A stretch of 34,798 nt of DNA from an uncultured Spirochaetales bacterium (GCA_949285145.1 CASDXQ010000016.1:1-34798); one strand, 5' to 3'; positions 20,592-28,718 are shown, numbered from the stretch's first letter. The notes: a model not told the origin generated them from the sequence alone. Numbers and translations are program-made.

Positions 20592-21406
20592 TTCTCTTTC
20601 TTTTTCTCCCCGAATCCGGACCAGATTCCACTATATACTATATTCCTCAAGATAGAAAGATTGTCATCAAGGGGAAGCTCCTCAAGAGCTTCAGCGGCAA
20701 AGCTCGCCGCAGTCAGCAGTTCCTGCCTTACATCTTCCCTGAGTCTGTCATCATTCTTTCTGCCGGAGAACGGATTGTACCGTCCTTTCGCTTTGTCCCT
20801 GTCCAGATCATCATATGCATCAAGCACATAGATGAAATGTCCCATTCCGCTTCCGATTTTCTCAAGACGTGTTTTCCAGTTGTCTTCAAACGGCGCGAAT
20901 ACAGCTGCAAGTGCACAGGCAAAACAGCGGGAAGGCTTTTCTATGTCCATGATGTCATCATTCTCCGCTGCGGCAAGAAGCGCCAGATTCTTTCTTACTT
21001 CTCCGCTCTGGCGCGGATACTTCTCTTCCAGCTTCCTTTCCGTTTCAGCAAAGTCCCTGACGAATGCCGCGGCCTTCCGGCTGCCCTCATCCTCAGCCTT
21101 GTCCTTTGCACTGTACCAGGAGAGCATCATCTGCATGTCGGCGCAGTATGTGCTGAGGGCTGTATCGATGAATGTCCTTTTTGTCAGCGGATGCATGATA
21201 CAGTGTTCCCTTTCTTCTTTCTCCTCAGCGTTGTAGAGGTCGGACAGCAGGAGGTAAAGGAATGTGAGATCATAGCTGAGAAGCTTTGCTGCATTTCTCC
21301 CGTGCTCCCTTTCGAGAGCCTTGCATAGTCCGCAGTAGTAATATCTGTAGCGTTTCTTTTCTTTTTCATCCGCGCCTGCGGGGTTGAAGAGCACGTAGCC
21401 GAACAT
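20588..21406 (-). CDS. DUF5685 family protein
   Basis: 272 residues, starting MFGYV and carrying YYYCGLCKAL at about 22-31, both hallmarks of DUF5685. It is almost entirely alpha-helical. FIYVLDAYDDLDRDKAKGRYNPF at about 191-213 contains an aspartate cluster that recalls the DDxxD motif of isoprenoid synthase folds, but no such activity is shown. The family has no known function. It shares one base with the stop of the zinc-ribbon membrane protein (TGATG) and overlaps the J-domain gene by 4 bp. The three products are therefore made together and probably act in one complex or pathway with DnaK. Confidence 0.8.
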   Translation of the reverse strand: MFGYVLFNPAGADEKEKKRYRYYYCGLCKALEREHGRNAAKLLSYDLTFLYLLLSDLYNAEEKEEREHCIMHPLTKRTFIDTALSTYCADMQMMLSWYSAKDKAEDEGSRKAAAFVRDFAETERKLEEKYPRQSGEVRKNLALLAAAENDDIMDIEKPSRCFACALAAVFAPFEDNWKTRLEKIGSGMGHFIYVLDAYDDLDRDKAKGRYNPFSGRKNDDRLREDVRQELLTAASFAAEALEELPLDDNLSILRNIVYSGIWSGFGEKKKEK

Positions 21407-21849
21407 CAGGTTTTTCCTATGAATTTCTCACCGCATCTGGGACAGGTGATCCTGACTTTCCCCTTTCCTTTGGGAACGAAGCATGAAGCCTTGCATTTGG
21501 GACAGTAGAACAGCACATGGGTTCTGAGTTTTTCCCTGAGCCGTCTCTTCTGCTCCTTTTTCGCCTTTCTTTCCTGTGCTTTTGCTGAATTCCTTCCTCT
21601 GGTGAAGAAATTCACGAAAGCCTGGTTTTCCCTTGTGCGTTTCGCATCATCCTTTGAGAACACTCTGAAGACTGAATATATGATCAGGCCCATGCCGAAC
21701 AGGGAGAATATTGTCCTCACATCCCGGCTGGCGAATGCCGGAGAACAGAAAACCATTGCAAGCCCTGCAAGCGACAGGGTGAATGACAGATGATCAGAAC
21801 CATGCCGGCCTGAAAGGAATTCCTCGATTTTTCTTCTGAAATCATTCAT
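21406..21849 (-). CDS. membrane protein with C-terminal zinc ribbon
   Basis: 147 residues. Two hydrophobic segments (about 22-40 and 45-62) are followed by a strongly basic linker (SAKAQERKAKKEQKRRLREKLR) and a zinc ribbon with YCPKC and TCPRC. The basic linker suggests that the C-terminus stays in the cytosol. It is the first gene of the coupled trio with DUF5685 and the J-domain protein. Function is unknown; a membrane platform for the other two is a reasonable inference. Confidence 0.75.
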   Translation of the reverse strand: MNDFRRKIEEFLSGRHGSDHLSFTLSLAGLAMVFCSPAFASRDVRTIFSLFGMGLIIYSVFRVFSKDDAKRTRENQAFVNFFTRGRNSAKAQERKAKKEQKRRLREKLRTHVLFYCPKCKASCFVPKGKGKVRITCPRCGEKFIGKT

Positions 21850-21870
21850 AGAAAGAAATATGAGAAAAAG

Positions 21871-21899
21871 TTTTCAAATGGTCAATAAAGCATTAGACT
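21871..21899 (+). promoter_or_regulatory. promoter of the DUF2082/GDPD pair
   Basis: TTTTCA (21871-21876), 17 bp and TAGACT (21894-21899) precede the RBS AGGAGGAGG of the zinc-ribbon gene. The elements are moderate matches. Confidence 0.35.
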
Positions 21900-21916
21900 G
21901 GCAGGAGGAGGTTTGC

Positions 21917-22135
21917 ATGGAAAAAATACAGTACGTGTGCCCCAAATGCGGCAATATGCATTACGAGGTGGATCAGATACAGACGACAGGAGGAAATTTC
22001 TCCAAAATCTTCGATGTACAGAACAAGAAATTCACTGTTGTCACATGCACTCAGTGCGGTTACAGCGAGCTTTACAGAAAACAGAACAGCGCAGGATGGG
22101 ACATCCTCGATTTCCTGATCGGAGGCCATTTATGA
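21917..22135 (+). CDS. small zinc-ribbon protein (DUF2082 type)
   Basis: 72 residues from ATG 21917, behind the strong RBS GGAGGAGG; an upstream start at 21860 bypasses it. Two CxxC pairs (YVCPKCGNMHY and VTCTQCGYSELYR) separated by about 30 residues define the ribbon, and FSKIFDVQNKKFTVVTCTQCGYSELY is typical of the COG3478/DUF2082 family of predicted nucleic-acid-binding proteins. Its stop overlaps the start of the glycerophosphodiesterase gene (ATGA). Confidence 0.8.
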   Translation: MEKIQYVCPKCGNMHYEVDQIQTTGGNFSKIFDVQNKKFTVVTCTQCGYSELYRKQNSAGWDILDFLIGGHL

Positions 22136-22860
22136 TCAAAGTCTATGCACACAGAGGTTACAGCGGTCTGTATCCTGAGAACACAATGCTTGCATTCTCA
22201 AAGGCGCTTGAGGCCGGTGCCGACGGAATTGAAAACGACGTCCATCTATCAAAAGACGGAGAGGTGATGATCATGCATGACGAAAGTCTTGCCCGTACTG
22301 CCGGTCTCAATGAGTACATCTTCAACATGACGCGCAGCGGGCTGGAAAAGATCAGTGCCGGAAAGACAATGAACGACAGGTTCGGTTTCACGCCTGTACC
22401 TTCACTGGATGAGTATCTGTGTTTCATGAAAGATCATAAGGACAAGGTGACAAATATAGAGTTGAAAACAGCTCCGGTGTATTACCCCGGACTTGAAGAA
22501 AAGGTGATGAACCTCGTTGCCCGGTATTCTCTTGAGAACAATGTCATCTATTCCTCCTTCAACTGGCTGTCTGTCATGAAAATGAAGAGGATCGATCCTT
22601 CCTGCCGTGTTGGCCTTCTTTTCTCGGGCATGAAGCTGTACAGTCAGGCTTCCATCATGAGACAGCTCGACATAGATTTCTTCCATCCTGATTTTCATGA
22701 TATCGATGAGGCTTTCGTCAAAGGCATGCATGCAGAGGAAAGAGGCGTCAATGTATGGACAGTCAATGAAATGGAAGACATTGAAAGGGTGGTTTCCCTT
22801 CATGTCGAGGGCATAATAACAAACTTCCCGGAAAAAGTGATCTCTTTCATCAGGCATTGA
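22132..22860 (+). CDS. glycerophosphodiester phosphodiesterase
   Basis: 242 residues from ATG 22132 with GGAGG 6 nt upstream. The GDPD motifs are present: AHRGYSGLYPENTMLAF at 6-22 (HR and the E-N-T), the metal-binding GIENDVHLSKDGEVMIMHDESLARTA with E, D and H, and INIELK-like TNIELKTAP, then VNVWTVNE near the end. The enzyme hydrolyses glycerophosphodiesters to glycerol 3-phosphate and an alcohol. No signal peptide is present, so it is the cytosolic UgpQ type. It is translationally coupled to the preceding zinc ribbon. Confidence 0.93.
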   Translation: MIKVYAHRGYSGLYPENTMLAFSKALEAGADGIENDVHLSKDGEVMIMHDESLARTAGLNEYIFNMTRSGLEKISAGKTMNDRFGFTPVPSLDEYLCFMKDHKDKVTNIELKTAPVYYPGLEEKVMNLVARYSLENNVIYSSFNWLSVMKMKRIDPSCRVGLLFSGMKLYSQASIMRQLDIDFFHPDFHDIDEAFVKGMHAEERGVNVWTVNEMEDIERVVSLHVEGIITNFPEKVISFIRH

Positions 22861-22884
22861 CAATTTCCTTGATTTGAGAATAAT
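22857..22884 (+). promoter_or_regulatory. promoter of the zur-znu operon (leaderless)
   Basis: A consensus TTGACA (22857-22862), beginning inside the last codons of the upstream gene, is followed after 16 bp by AATAAT (22879-22884). The GTG start lies 9 nt after the -10, giving a leader of at most a few bases, and no Shine-Dalgarno is present. Confidence 0.6.
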
Positions 22885-22889
22885 TCTCA
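22875..22889. promoter_or_regulatory. Fur/Zur-family operator, 7-1-7 inverted repeat
   Basis: TGAGAAT-A-ATTCTCA has the 7-1-7 design and AATnATT core of Fur-family boxes (compare TGATAATnATTATCA for Fur). It covers the -10 element of the operon encoding a Fur-family protein and a zinc transporter. Zinc-dependent autorepression is the natural reading. Confidence 0.65.
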
Positions 22890-22893
22890 TTTT

Positions 22894-23268
22894 GTGAATT
22901 ACAATACCCGGCAGAAAACAGAAGTGCTTGATCTTCTGAAAAAAAGCACGCACGCCTTATGTGCCGGCGATATGATCAAGGCACTGCCCGATGTAGGCCC
23001 CTCTTCGATATACAGGATACTCTCTTCTCTTGAAGAAGAGGGTCTTGTCTCATCCTTTGTCAGAAAGAGGAGGCGCTTGTATTCCTATACCGGTTCCTGT
23101 TCCCGTCATCTTCATGCTTCCTGCTCTTCCTGCGGCGCACTGATCCATCTTGATGAGGATACAAGCCGTGCCATAACGACTCTGCTTGCCTCAAAGGGGT
23201 TTTGCATAAACGGCGGCTGCATGATTTCACTGATATGTCCGCAGTGCATGGAGAAGGGGGAAAAATGA
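22894..23268 (+). CDS. zur: Fur-family metal regulator, probably Zur
   Basis: 124 residues, short for the family. The winged helix spans about 1-65 (SSIYRILSSLEEEGLVSSF) and the dimerisation/metal domain contains RHLHASCSSCG, the H-x-H-x-x-C-x-x-C pattern, and a second structural pair ICPQC near the end. Its place as first gene of a zinc transporter operon argues for Zur rather than Fur or PerR. GTG start at 22894 without Shine-Dalgarno. It overlaps znuA by ATGA and should repress the operon through the box on its own promoter. Confidence 0.85.
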   Translation: MNYNTRQKTEVLDLLKKSTHALCAGDMIKALPDVGPSSIYRILSSLEEEGLVSSFVRKRRRLYSYTGSCSRHLHASCSSCGALIHLDEDTSRAITTLLASKGFCINGGCMISLICPQCMEKGEK

Positions 23269-24212
23269 GAAAGGCTCTTCCGATTCTTCTGATCATCTGC
23301 CTTTTTCTTCTTTTTTCCTGCGGCGGTTCTGATGAGAGCGATGATGACAGACTTGAGATAATAGCAGCCTCTTTCCCGTCCTACGATGCGGCGCGTGCCG
23401 TGACCGGAGATCTCGCATCCATCACAATGCTGGTTCCTCCCGGAGGAGGGGAACATTCCTATGAACCTTCGATTGAAGATGTGATCAGGATAAATGAAAG
23501 CGATCTTTTCATTTATAACGGAGGAGAAAGCGATACCTGGATCACGTACATCCTTTCCTGTCTGGATGATGACACTTCTCTTTTCTCCCTTCTGGAGAAT
23601 GCGTCATTCACCCTCTATGAGGATGAGGAGAACATTGTCCAGAGAGAAGAGGTGCATGATGGTCATGATCACGCTCATGGCAGGGTTCTTGACGAGCATG
23701 TGTGGACAAGCCTGGCCAATGAGATTGTGATCATACAGGCCTTATGTGAGGAAATATCATCACTGGATGAGGATAACAGACAGGTCTATGAAAGCAATGC
23801 CGCTGCCTATATCAAAGACATACTGGAAGTGCAGGCTGCAATCAGGGATATTGTCAAGAACAGCAAAAGAAGGGAGATCATCGTTGCCGACCGTTTCCCC
23901 CTGCTTTATTTCGTCACTGAATTCTCACTTGAGTATTATGCGGCATACCCCGGCTGCAGCAGCGAAAGCGAACCGTCTGCAAAGATTGTCGCTTCTCTGA
24001 TAGACAAGGTGAGGGAGGATGAGATTCCAGTTGTCCTCCATATGGAGCTTGCAAATACTCTGCTCAGTGAGGTTATAGCGGAAGAGACAGGTGCTGCTGT
24101 CATGGAGTTCTCGTCCTGCCATAACGTCTCAAAACGTGTTTTTGACAGCGGCATCACCTATGTCGACCTGATGCGGCAGAATGCCGCCGTACTGAAGGAG
24201 GCTCTCAATTGA
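23265..24212 (+). CDS. znuA: zinc ABC transporter substrate-binding lipoprotein (ZnuA type)
   Basis: 315 residues from ATG 23265, which overlaps the zur stop and has GGGGG upstream. A lipobox (LLFS-C, Cys19) anchors it to the membrane. Zinc-site features are His64 in GGGEHSYEPS, a His-rich loop HDGHDHAHG at 131-139 and His145 in DEHVW. The usual third histidine motif (HxAF) is replaced by ADRFPLLYF at 208-216, followed by GCSSESEPS. I recall this from a distinct subgroup common in gut anaerobes, where other residues must complete the site. It delivers zinc, possibly manganese, to ZnuBC. Confidence 0.9.
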   Translation: MRKALPILLIICLFLLFSCGGSDESDDDRLEIIAASFPSYDAARAVTGDLASITMLVPPGGGEHSYEPSIEDVIRINESDLFIYNGGESDTWITYILSCLDDDTSLFSLLENASFTLYEDEENIVQREEVHDGHDHAHGRVLDEHVWTSLANEIVIIQALCEEISSLDEDNRQVYESNAAAYIKDILEVQAAIRDIVKNSKRREIIVADRFPLLYFVTEFSLEYYAAYPGCSSESEPSAKIVASLIDKVREDEIPVVLHMELANTLLSEVIAEETGAAVMEFSSCHNVSKRVFDSGITYVDLMRQNAAVLKEALN

Positions 24213-24913
24213 TTCTTCTGGAAGCGAAAAATCTCACCCTTGGTTATGAAGGGCAGATTGTAACGGGAAACATAAACTTCCGTGTGGAAGAAGGCGACTA
24301 CCTGTGCATAGTGGGCGACAACGGAGCGGGCAAGAGCACGCTTGTCAAGGCGATACTCTCCCTGCATTCACCGCTCTCCGGTTCCCTTGATTTCAATATT
24401 GAAAGAAACAGCATCGGCTATCTGCCTCAGAGCAGCCATGTGGACAGCAGCTTTCCGACGAATGTCGGGGAGGTTGTTCTTTCTGGTAATGTCTCACGGC
24501 TTGGTGGAAAACATTTTTTCTATACTAAAGAGGAGAGAGTGAGGGCTCTGGGCAATCTTGAGAAAATGGGAGTGCTGGAGCTGAGAAAGAAAAGCTTTCA
24601 GACTCTCTCGGGAGGACAGAAACAGAGAGTTCTGCTTGCACGTGCCCTTACAGCAGCAAGCCGTGTCCTTCTTCTGGATGAGCCTGCTGCGGGTCTTGAC
24701 GTGCACACATCAAGCGAACTTTATTCTCTTATCGGTTCCCTGAACAAAAACGGCATGACGATAATGATGGTGACGCATGACATTCATCCTGCGCTCAACA
24801 GTGCCACACGCATATTGCATCTGGGACAAAGCATTTTCTTCGGCAGCCGTGATGAATATTTCTCATCCTCTGTGGGAAAGAAATATCTTGAGGAGGCAGG
24901 TCATTATGATTGA
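24209..24913 (+). CDS. znuC: zinc ABC transporter ATP-binding protein (ZnuC type)
   Basis: 234 residues. Walker A is GDNGAGKST (36-44), the signature is LSGGQKQR (133-140), Walker B is LLLDEPA (154-160) and the switch histidine is in VTHD. The start is TTG at 24209, overlapping the znuA stop, with GGAGG at the proper spacing. It energises the permease encoded by the next gene and is coupled to it by an 8-bp overlap. Confidence 0.92.
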   Translation: MILLEAKNLTLGYEGQIVTGNINFRVEEGDYLCIVGDNGAGKSTLVKAILSLHSPLSGSLDFNIERNSIGYLPQSSHVDSSFPTNVGEVVLSGNVSRLGGKHFFYTKEERVRALGNLEKMGVLELRKKSFQTLSGGQKQRVLLARALTAASRVLLLDEPAAGLDVHTSSELYSLIGSLNKNGMTIMMVTHDIHPALNSATRILHLGQSIFFGSRDEYFSSSVGKKYLEEAGHYD

Positions 24914-25727
24914 GATGTTTTCATATGCATTCATACAGAGAGCTTTCATAACAGGACTTCTGGTCTCGCTGTGCAGTGCCCTGCTTGGTGTGTCGCTGGT
25001 TCTCAGACGCTATTCAATGATAGGTGACGGTCTTTCACATGTCGGTTTCGGCGCTCTTGCGGCAGCAAGCGTATTGTCCGTCTCCCCGATGATCCTCACG
25101 CTTCCGGTTGTCGTGATTGCGGCCGTGCTTCTTCTGAGGCTGAACGAGAAAAGCCGCATAGGCGGAGACAGTGCAGTAGCTCTGATAGCCTCGTCATCCC
25201 TTGCGATAGGCGTTGTGCTCATAAGCTATGTGAAAGGAACCAATACCGATATAAACAATTTTCTTTTCGGTTCGCTGCTTGCGGTCGGAAAGAGCGACTG
25301 CATTCTTTCCGTGGTGCTTTCCCTCATTGTGATCATATCATACATCCTGCTTTATCCCCGGCTGTATGCCGTTACGTTCGATCCCGTCTTCGCCCGTTCT
25401 GCCGGCGTGAAAGCTGACAGATATACAACACTGCTTGCCGTTCTTGCCGCACTCACGATAACTCTCGGCATGAGGATGCTTGGAAGTCTTCTGATCAGTG
25501 CCCTGATCATTTTCCCCTGCCTGAGTGCGATGAGGGTAATGAAAAGCTACAAGGCCGTAACAATATATTCAGCTGTGCAGGCTGTTGTGTGTTTTATCCT
25601 CGGTTTCAGCGCAAGCTATGCCTTCGGCACGCCTGCCGGTGCAAGCATTGTCATAGTGCACCTCATTGCTTTCCTGCTTGCACTGGCTGCAGGATATCTG
25701 AAGGAGAGGGGAATCATCTGTCACTGA
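24906..25727 (+). CDS. znuB: zinc ABC transporter permease (ZnuB, ABC-3 family)
   Basis: 273 residues with seven to nine hydrophobic helices. The ABC-3 family pattern is visible in LVLRRYSMIGDGLSHVGFGALAAA near the start and in GMRMLGSLLISALIIFPCLSAM in the second half. ATG 24906 overlaps the znuC stop and follows GGAGG. It ends the zur-znuACB operon. Its last 7 bp overlap the end of the convergent hydrolase gene, so no terminator fits between them. Confidence 0.92.
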   Translation: MIEMFSYAFIQRAFITGLLVSLCSALLGVSLVLRRYSMIGDGLSHVGFGALAAASVLSVSPMILTLPVVVIAAVLLLRLNEKSRIGGDSAVALIASSSLAIGVVLISYVKGTNTDINNFLFGSLLAVGKSDCILSVVLSLIVIISYILLYPRLYAVTFDPVFARSAGVKADRYTTLLAVLAALTITLGMRMLGSLLISALIIFPCLSAMRVMKSYKAVTIYSAVQAVVCFILGFSASYAFGTPAGASIVIVHLIAFLLALAAGYLKERGIICH

Positions 25728-26545
25728 TCGCACTGATACCACAGCTCGGCATCCCCGTATGAGGCATCTTCTCCTTTGCGGAAGCCTTTCTCCATATATT
25801 TCCCTCTTATGCTACCGTTCAGGAGTCCTTCACTCAGGGTCAGGTAATCGCGGATTAGGGATTTATTTTCCAGCGGGCCGTTATGCCCGATTGCAAGAGC
25901 GTCAAACTCTTTTTCCATTTTCATCAGTTTCATAAGCGAGTCATGGTATTGCTTCACAATGCGCATGCTGCCGTCTTTCTGACGCGGCAGGATCACACTC
26001 CTGTTGACACAGTCTCCGCTGAAAAGCAGGCGTTCTTTCCTGTCAAGAAAACACAGGCTGCCTGCTGTATGGCCCGGGACTGCAATGCATTCCAGAGTGC
26101 GTCCTCCAAGATCGACGATATCTCCATCATCAAGCTCGCTGAAAGAGAATGGAACATCAGTCTCCTCTTCCGCAATCAGGGAGAGAAGCTCAGCTTCCTT
26201 TCCTTTCATGAGCACTGCAGCACGTGTTTCAACATAATGTCGCAGGAAAGCCTTGCCGGTGCCGAGGGAAAAAGTATGTTTTCCCTCCTCATCGCTCTTC
26301 ATGAAAACAGGACAGTCCGTGAAGCGGTATATCCCTCCCATATGGTCAAAATGAGTGTGTGTGAGGAGAATTGAAAGCGGCTTGTCAGTAAGTCTCATCA
26401 CGGCAGAGCGTGCATTGCCGAGTCCGCAGCCTGTGTCTATGACGGCGGCTCTGTCTTTTCCTTCGACAAGGAAAAAATTGACGAGATTGAATTCGCTGAT
26501 CTGCCATGTTTCACTGCAGATTCTGTGTGATGTGTGCTCAGGCAT
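25721..26545 (-). CDS. metallo-beta-lactamase-fold hydrolase 1
   Basis: 274 residues from ATG 26545, preferred over GTG 26554 because AGGAGGGG lies 8 nt upstream. Metal motifs: THTHFDH at 62-68, PGHTAG with His159, SGD with Asp178, and a final histidine in AIGHNGP. This is a complete dinuclear site of the glyoxalase II/lactonase type. The substrate is unknown. It follows a second hydrolase of the same fold, with a gap of only a few bases, so they form a pair. Confidence 0.85.
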   Translation of the reverse strand: MPEHTSHRICSETWQISEFNLVNFFLVEGKDRAAVIDTGCGLGNARSAVMRLTDKPLSILLTHTHFDHMGGIYRFTDCPVFMKSDEEGKHTFSLGTGKAFLRHYVETRAAVLMKGKEAELLSLIAEEETDVPFSFSELDDGDIVDLGGRTLECIAVPGHTAGSLCFLDRKERLLFSGDCVNRSVILPRQKDGSMRIVKQYHDSLMKLMKMEKEFDALAIGHNGPLENKSLIRDYLTLSEGLLNGSIRGKYMEKGFRKGEDASYGDAELWYQCDQ

Positions 26546-26550
26546 TTTAA

Positions 26551-27255
26551 TCACCCCTCCTGTGCATCAAGCAGGAATGATGCAATTGACACATCGTGTT
26601 TCATGACTTTCATGCCGTGTATCATGATGACCTCTCCTTCTGTCTTCCCTTCAAGAATCTCTTTTGCTTTTTCCTTCAGGCGGGGAATATAATCAGGGGT
26701 GAGGGGACATGTTCCATGGGATGGGAAAATGAGATCAAAACGGTTCATATAGCCTTCAAGCTTCTCAAGACTGCGGATGTATGCATGCATCTCCCTTCCG
26801 GCTCCGAACATGAAGATGCTGCCGTCCTGAACCGGGTCTCCGCTGAAAAGCCAGCCGCGTGAGGCATCAAGCACACCTATGCTTCCCGGTGTATGGCCGG
26901 GGAGGGTGATGATTTCAAGTTTTCTGTCACCGAGATCCAGTATGTCGCCGTTTTCAAGCGGGATGATGATGCCGCTTTTCTTCTGGACTTTGTAATAGTT
27001 TGATGCCTCGGCATCATTCATGTAGAAGGATTCGAATTCATCATTGCTTCCCACATGGTCGATATCGCCATGAGTGTTGAGGAGAAGAAGCGGAAGCGGG
27101 GTGAGAGTTCCGGCGATTTCCTTCGCATTGTGCACCATCATGCCGCTGTCGATAAGCAGTGCCTTCTCGTTTCCTTCAAGGAGGAAGAATCTGACACCTT
27201 CCTCGTCTATCCTGTATGTGTGGCTGTCAATCTGCAGGATGCGGTAAGCTGACAT
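26551..27255 (-). CDS. metallo-beta-lactamase-fold hydrolase 2, with altered metal motif
   Basis: 234 residues from ATG 27255, behind GGAGG; longer frames to 27306 lack an RBS. The first motif reads THGDIDH (61-67), so the second His of HxHxDH is Asp64. The other ligands, PGHTPGS and SGDP, and the final histidine in PSHGT are kept. The protein is a diverged neighbour of hydrolase 1 (shared LLEGxEKALLIDSG, GDILDLGDRKLEIITLPGHTPGS). The gene lies divergently from the MATE exporter. Confidence 0.83.
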   Translation of the reverse strand: MSAYRILQIDSHTYRIDEEGVRFFLLEGNEKALLIDSGMMVHNAKEIAGTLTPLPLLLLNTHGDIDHVGSNDEFESFYMNDAEASNYYKVQKKSGIIIPLENGDILDLGDRKLEIITLPGHTPGSIGVLDASRGWLFSGDPVQDGSIFMFGAGREMHAYIRSLEKLEGYMNRFDLIFPSHGTCPLTPDYIPRLKEKAKEILEGKTEGEVIMIHGMKVMKHDVSIASFLLDAQEG

Positions 27256-27304
27256 TGAAAAAACCTCCATGATTACTGATTTTAGCGCATTGCAACTTGA
27301 TCTC

Positions 27305-27322
27305 AAAGAGAGTAATCTCTTT
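27305..27322. promoter_or_regulatory. 18-bp palindrome at the MATE gene promoter
   Basis: AAAGAGA-GTAA-TCTCTTT is a perfect 7-4-7 inverted repeat followed by TT. It overlaps a possible promoter TTGCAA-N17-TAATCT (27290-27318) a few bases before ATG 27330. It may be an operator for the exporter; as RNA it would be a short terminator-like hairpin, but then it would lie upstream of the transcript. Confidence 0.4.
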
Positions 27323-27329
27323 TTCTGTC

Positions 27330-28667
27330 ATGCAGGACAAGGAATATCTTATCCACTACAGCCCGCTCAGGGCTCTCATCATATTTTCACTTCCGATGAT
27401 GCTGGGAAATCTTTTCCAGCAGCTTTACACGATGACGGATTCTGTCATTGTCGGACGCTTTATAGGCGAGAAGGCGCTTGCCGCTGTCGGGGCATCATAT
27501 TCCCTGACAAGCGTTTTCATTGCAGTTGCCATAGGAGGCGGGGTCGGTTCTTCCGTTCTTGTCAGCCGTGCATTCGGCTCCCGGGATTACGATTCAATGA
27601 AGGGAAGCATAAGCACCTCGCTTGTTTCCTTTATGGTCTTGTCTCTGGTTCTTGCTCTTTTCGGTTATATTTTCTCGCCTCAGATAATGAATGCGCTGAA
27701 CACTCCGGCGGACATTCTCCCCGATGCTGTGCTTTACCTGAGGATATATTTTCTCGGTCTTCCTTTTCTTTTCATGTACAATGTCCTTTCATCTGTCTTC
27801 AATGCACTTGGAAAGTCGAAGATCCCGCTGTACCTGCTTATCTTCTCATCACTTCTGAATATCATCCTTGATCTTGTCATGGTTGCCGTTTTCAGCTGGG
27901 GAATCGCTGGCGCCGCATGGGCAACACTTATTGCACAGGCGCTTTCCGCATGCATTTCATTTGCGATTCTCCTCAGGAATATCAATGCGATGGAAGGAAA
28001 AGTCGTCAGGATGTTTGACCGCGGCATTTTCACCCGCATGGTGCGTCTTGCCATTCCTTCCATAATCCAGCAGTCGACGGTATCCATAGGAATGATGCTG
28101 GTGCAGAGTGTCGTCAACAGTTTCGGCAGCGAAGTCCTTGCCGGCTACTCCGCCGGAATGAGGATAGAGAACATTGCAACGGTTCCGATGGTTTCAATCG
28201 GAAACGCACTCAGCTCGTATACTGCACAGAACCTCGGCGCAGGGAAGGAAGACAGAGTTGTGAAAGGCTACCATATGACTTATCTGATGGTGCTTTTCTT
28301 CGCACTTCTGGAATGCCTGATCCTCCAGCTTTTCTCGCATCAGCTCATTTCAATGTTCATCGGAGGCGAAGGTACGCCTGCGGCTTACAGGACAGGTGAA
28401 GATTATCTTACGTTCATCGGCTGGTTCTTCGCTGTCATAGGTTTCAAGATGTCCACAGACGGGCTTCTGCGGGGAAGCGGGGATGTGAAGGTTTTTACTT
28501 TCGCGAATCTCGTGAATCTGTCGGTGAGAGTGATTTCATCGTTCGCTCTCGCTCCACTCATCGGTGTCGAGGTGGTCTGGTATGCGGTTCCTGCCGGCTG
28601 GCTGTGCAACTGGGCGATTTCCTTCACGGGATACAGATACAAAAGAAGTAAGAAGCTGCTTGGCTGA
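27330..28667 (+). CDS. MATE-family multidrug/metabolite exporter
   Basis: 445 residues with twelve hydrophobic helices in two homologous halves. The first half begins SPLRALIIFSLPMMLGNLFQQLYTMTDSVIVGRFIG, a typical MATE opening, and the second half has AIPSIIQQSTVSIGMMLVQSVVNSFG. It should be an inner-membrane Na+ or H+ antiporter for cationic compounds. I start at ATG 27330; an in-frame TTG at 27297 would translate through a palindrome. There is no Shine-Dalgarno, so the message may have a leader of only about 5 nt. Confidence 0.9.
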   Translation: MQDKEYLIHYSPLRALIIFSLPMMLGNLFQQLYTMTDSVIVGRFIGEKALAAVGASYSLTSVFIAVAIGGGVGSSVLVSRAFGSRDYDSMKGSISTSLVSFMVLSLVLALFGYIFSPQIMNALNTPADILPDAVLYLRIYFLGLPFLFMYNVLSSVFNALGKSKIPLYLLIFSSLLNIILDLVMVAVFSWGIAGAAWATLIAQALSACISFAILLRNINAMEGKVVRMFDRGIFTRMVRLAIPSIIQQSTVSIGMMLVQSVVNSFGSEVLAGYSAGMRIENIATVPMVSIGNALSSYTAQNLGAGKEDRVVKGYHMTYLMVLFFALLECLILQLFSHQLISMFIGGEGTPAAYRTGEDYLTFIGWFFAVIGFKMSTDGLLRGSGDVKVFTFANLVNLSVRVISSFALAPLIGVEVVWYAVPAGWLCNWAISFTGYRYKRSKKLLG

Positions 28668-28687
28668 GAATCTTGTCACATAATTTA

Positions 28688-28717
28688 TTGACAATTTCGT
28701 GAATTTTTACTAACAAT
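28688..28717 (+). promoter_or_regulatory. promoter of the double-hairpin RNA
   Basis: A consensus TTGACA (28688-28693) is followed after 18 bp by AACAAT (28712-28717); TAACAA at 17 bp is the alternative. Transcription would begin near 28724 or slightly earlier, just before two hairpins. Confidence 0.45.
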
Positions 28718-28718
28718 A

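Noticed and set aside
20510-21328. Long plus-strand frame (272 codons) opposite DUF5685
   Set aside because: Antisense shadow of a recognised gene; low-complexity hydrophobic translation.
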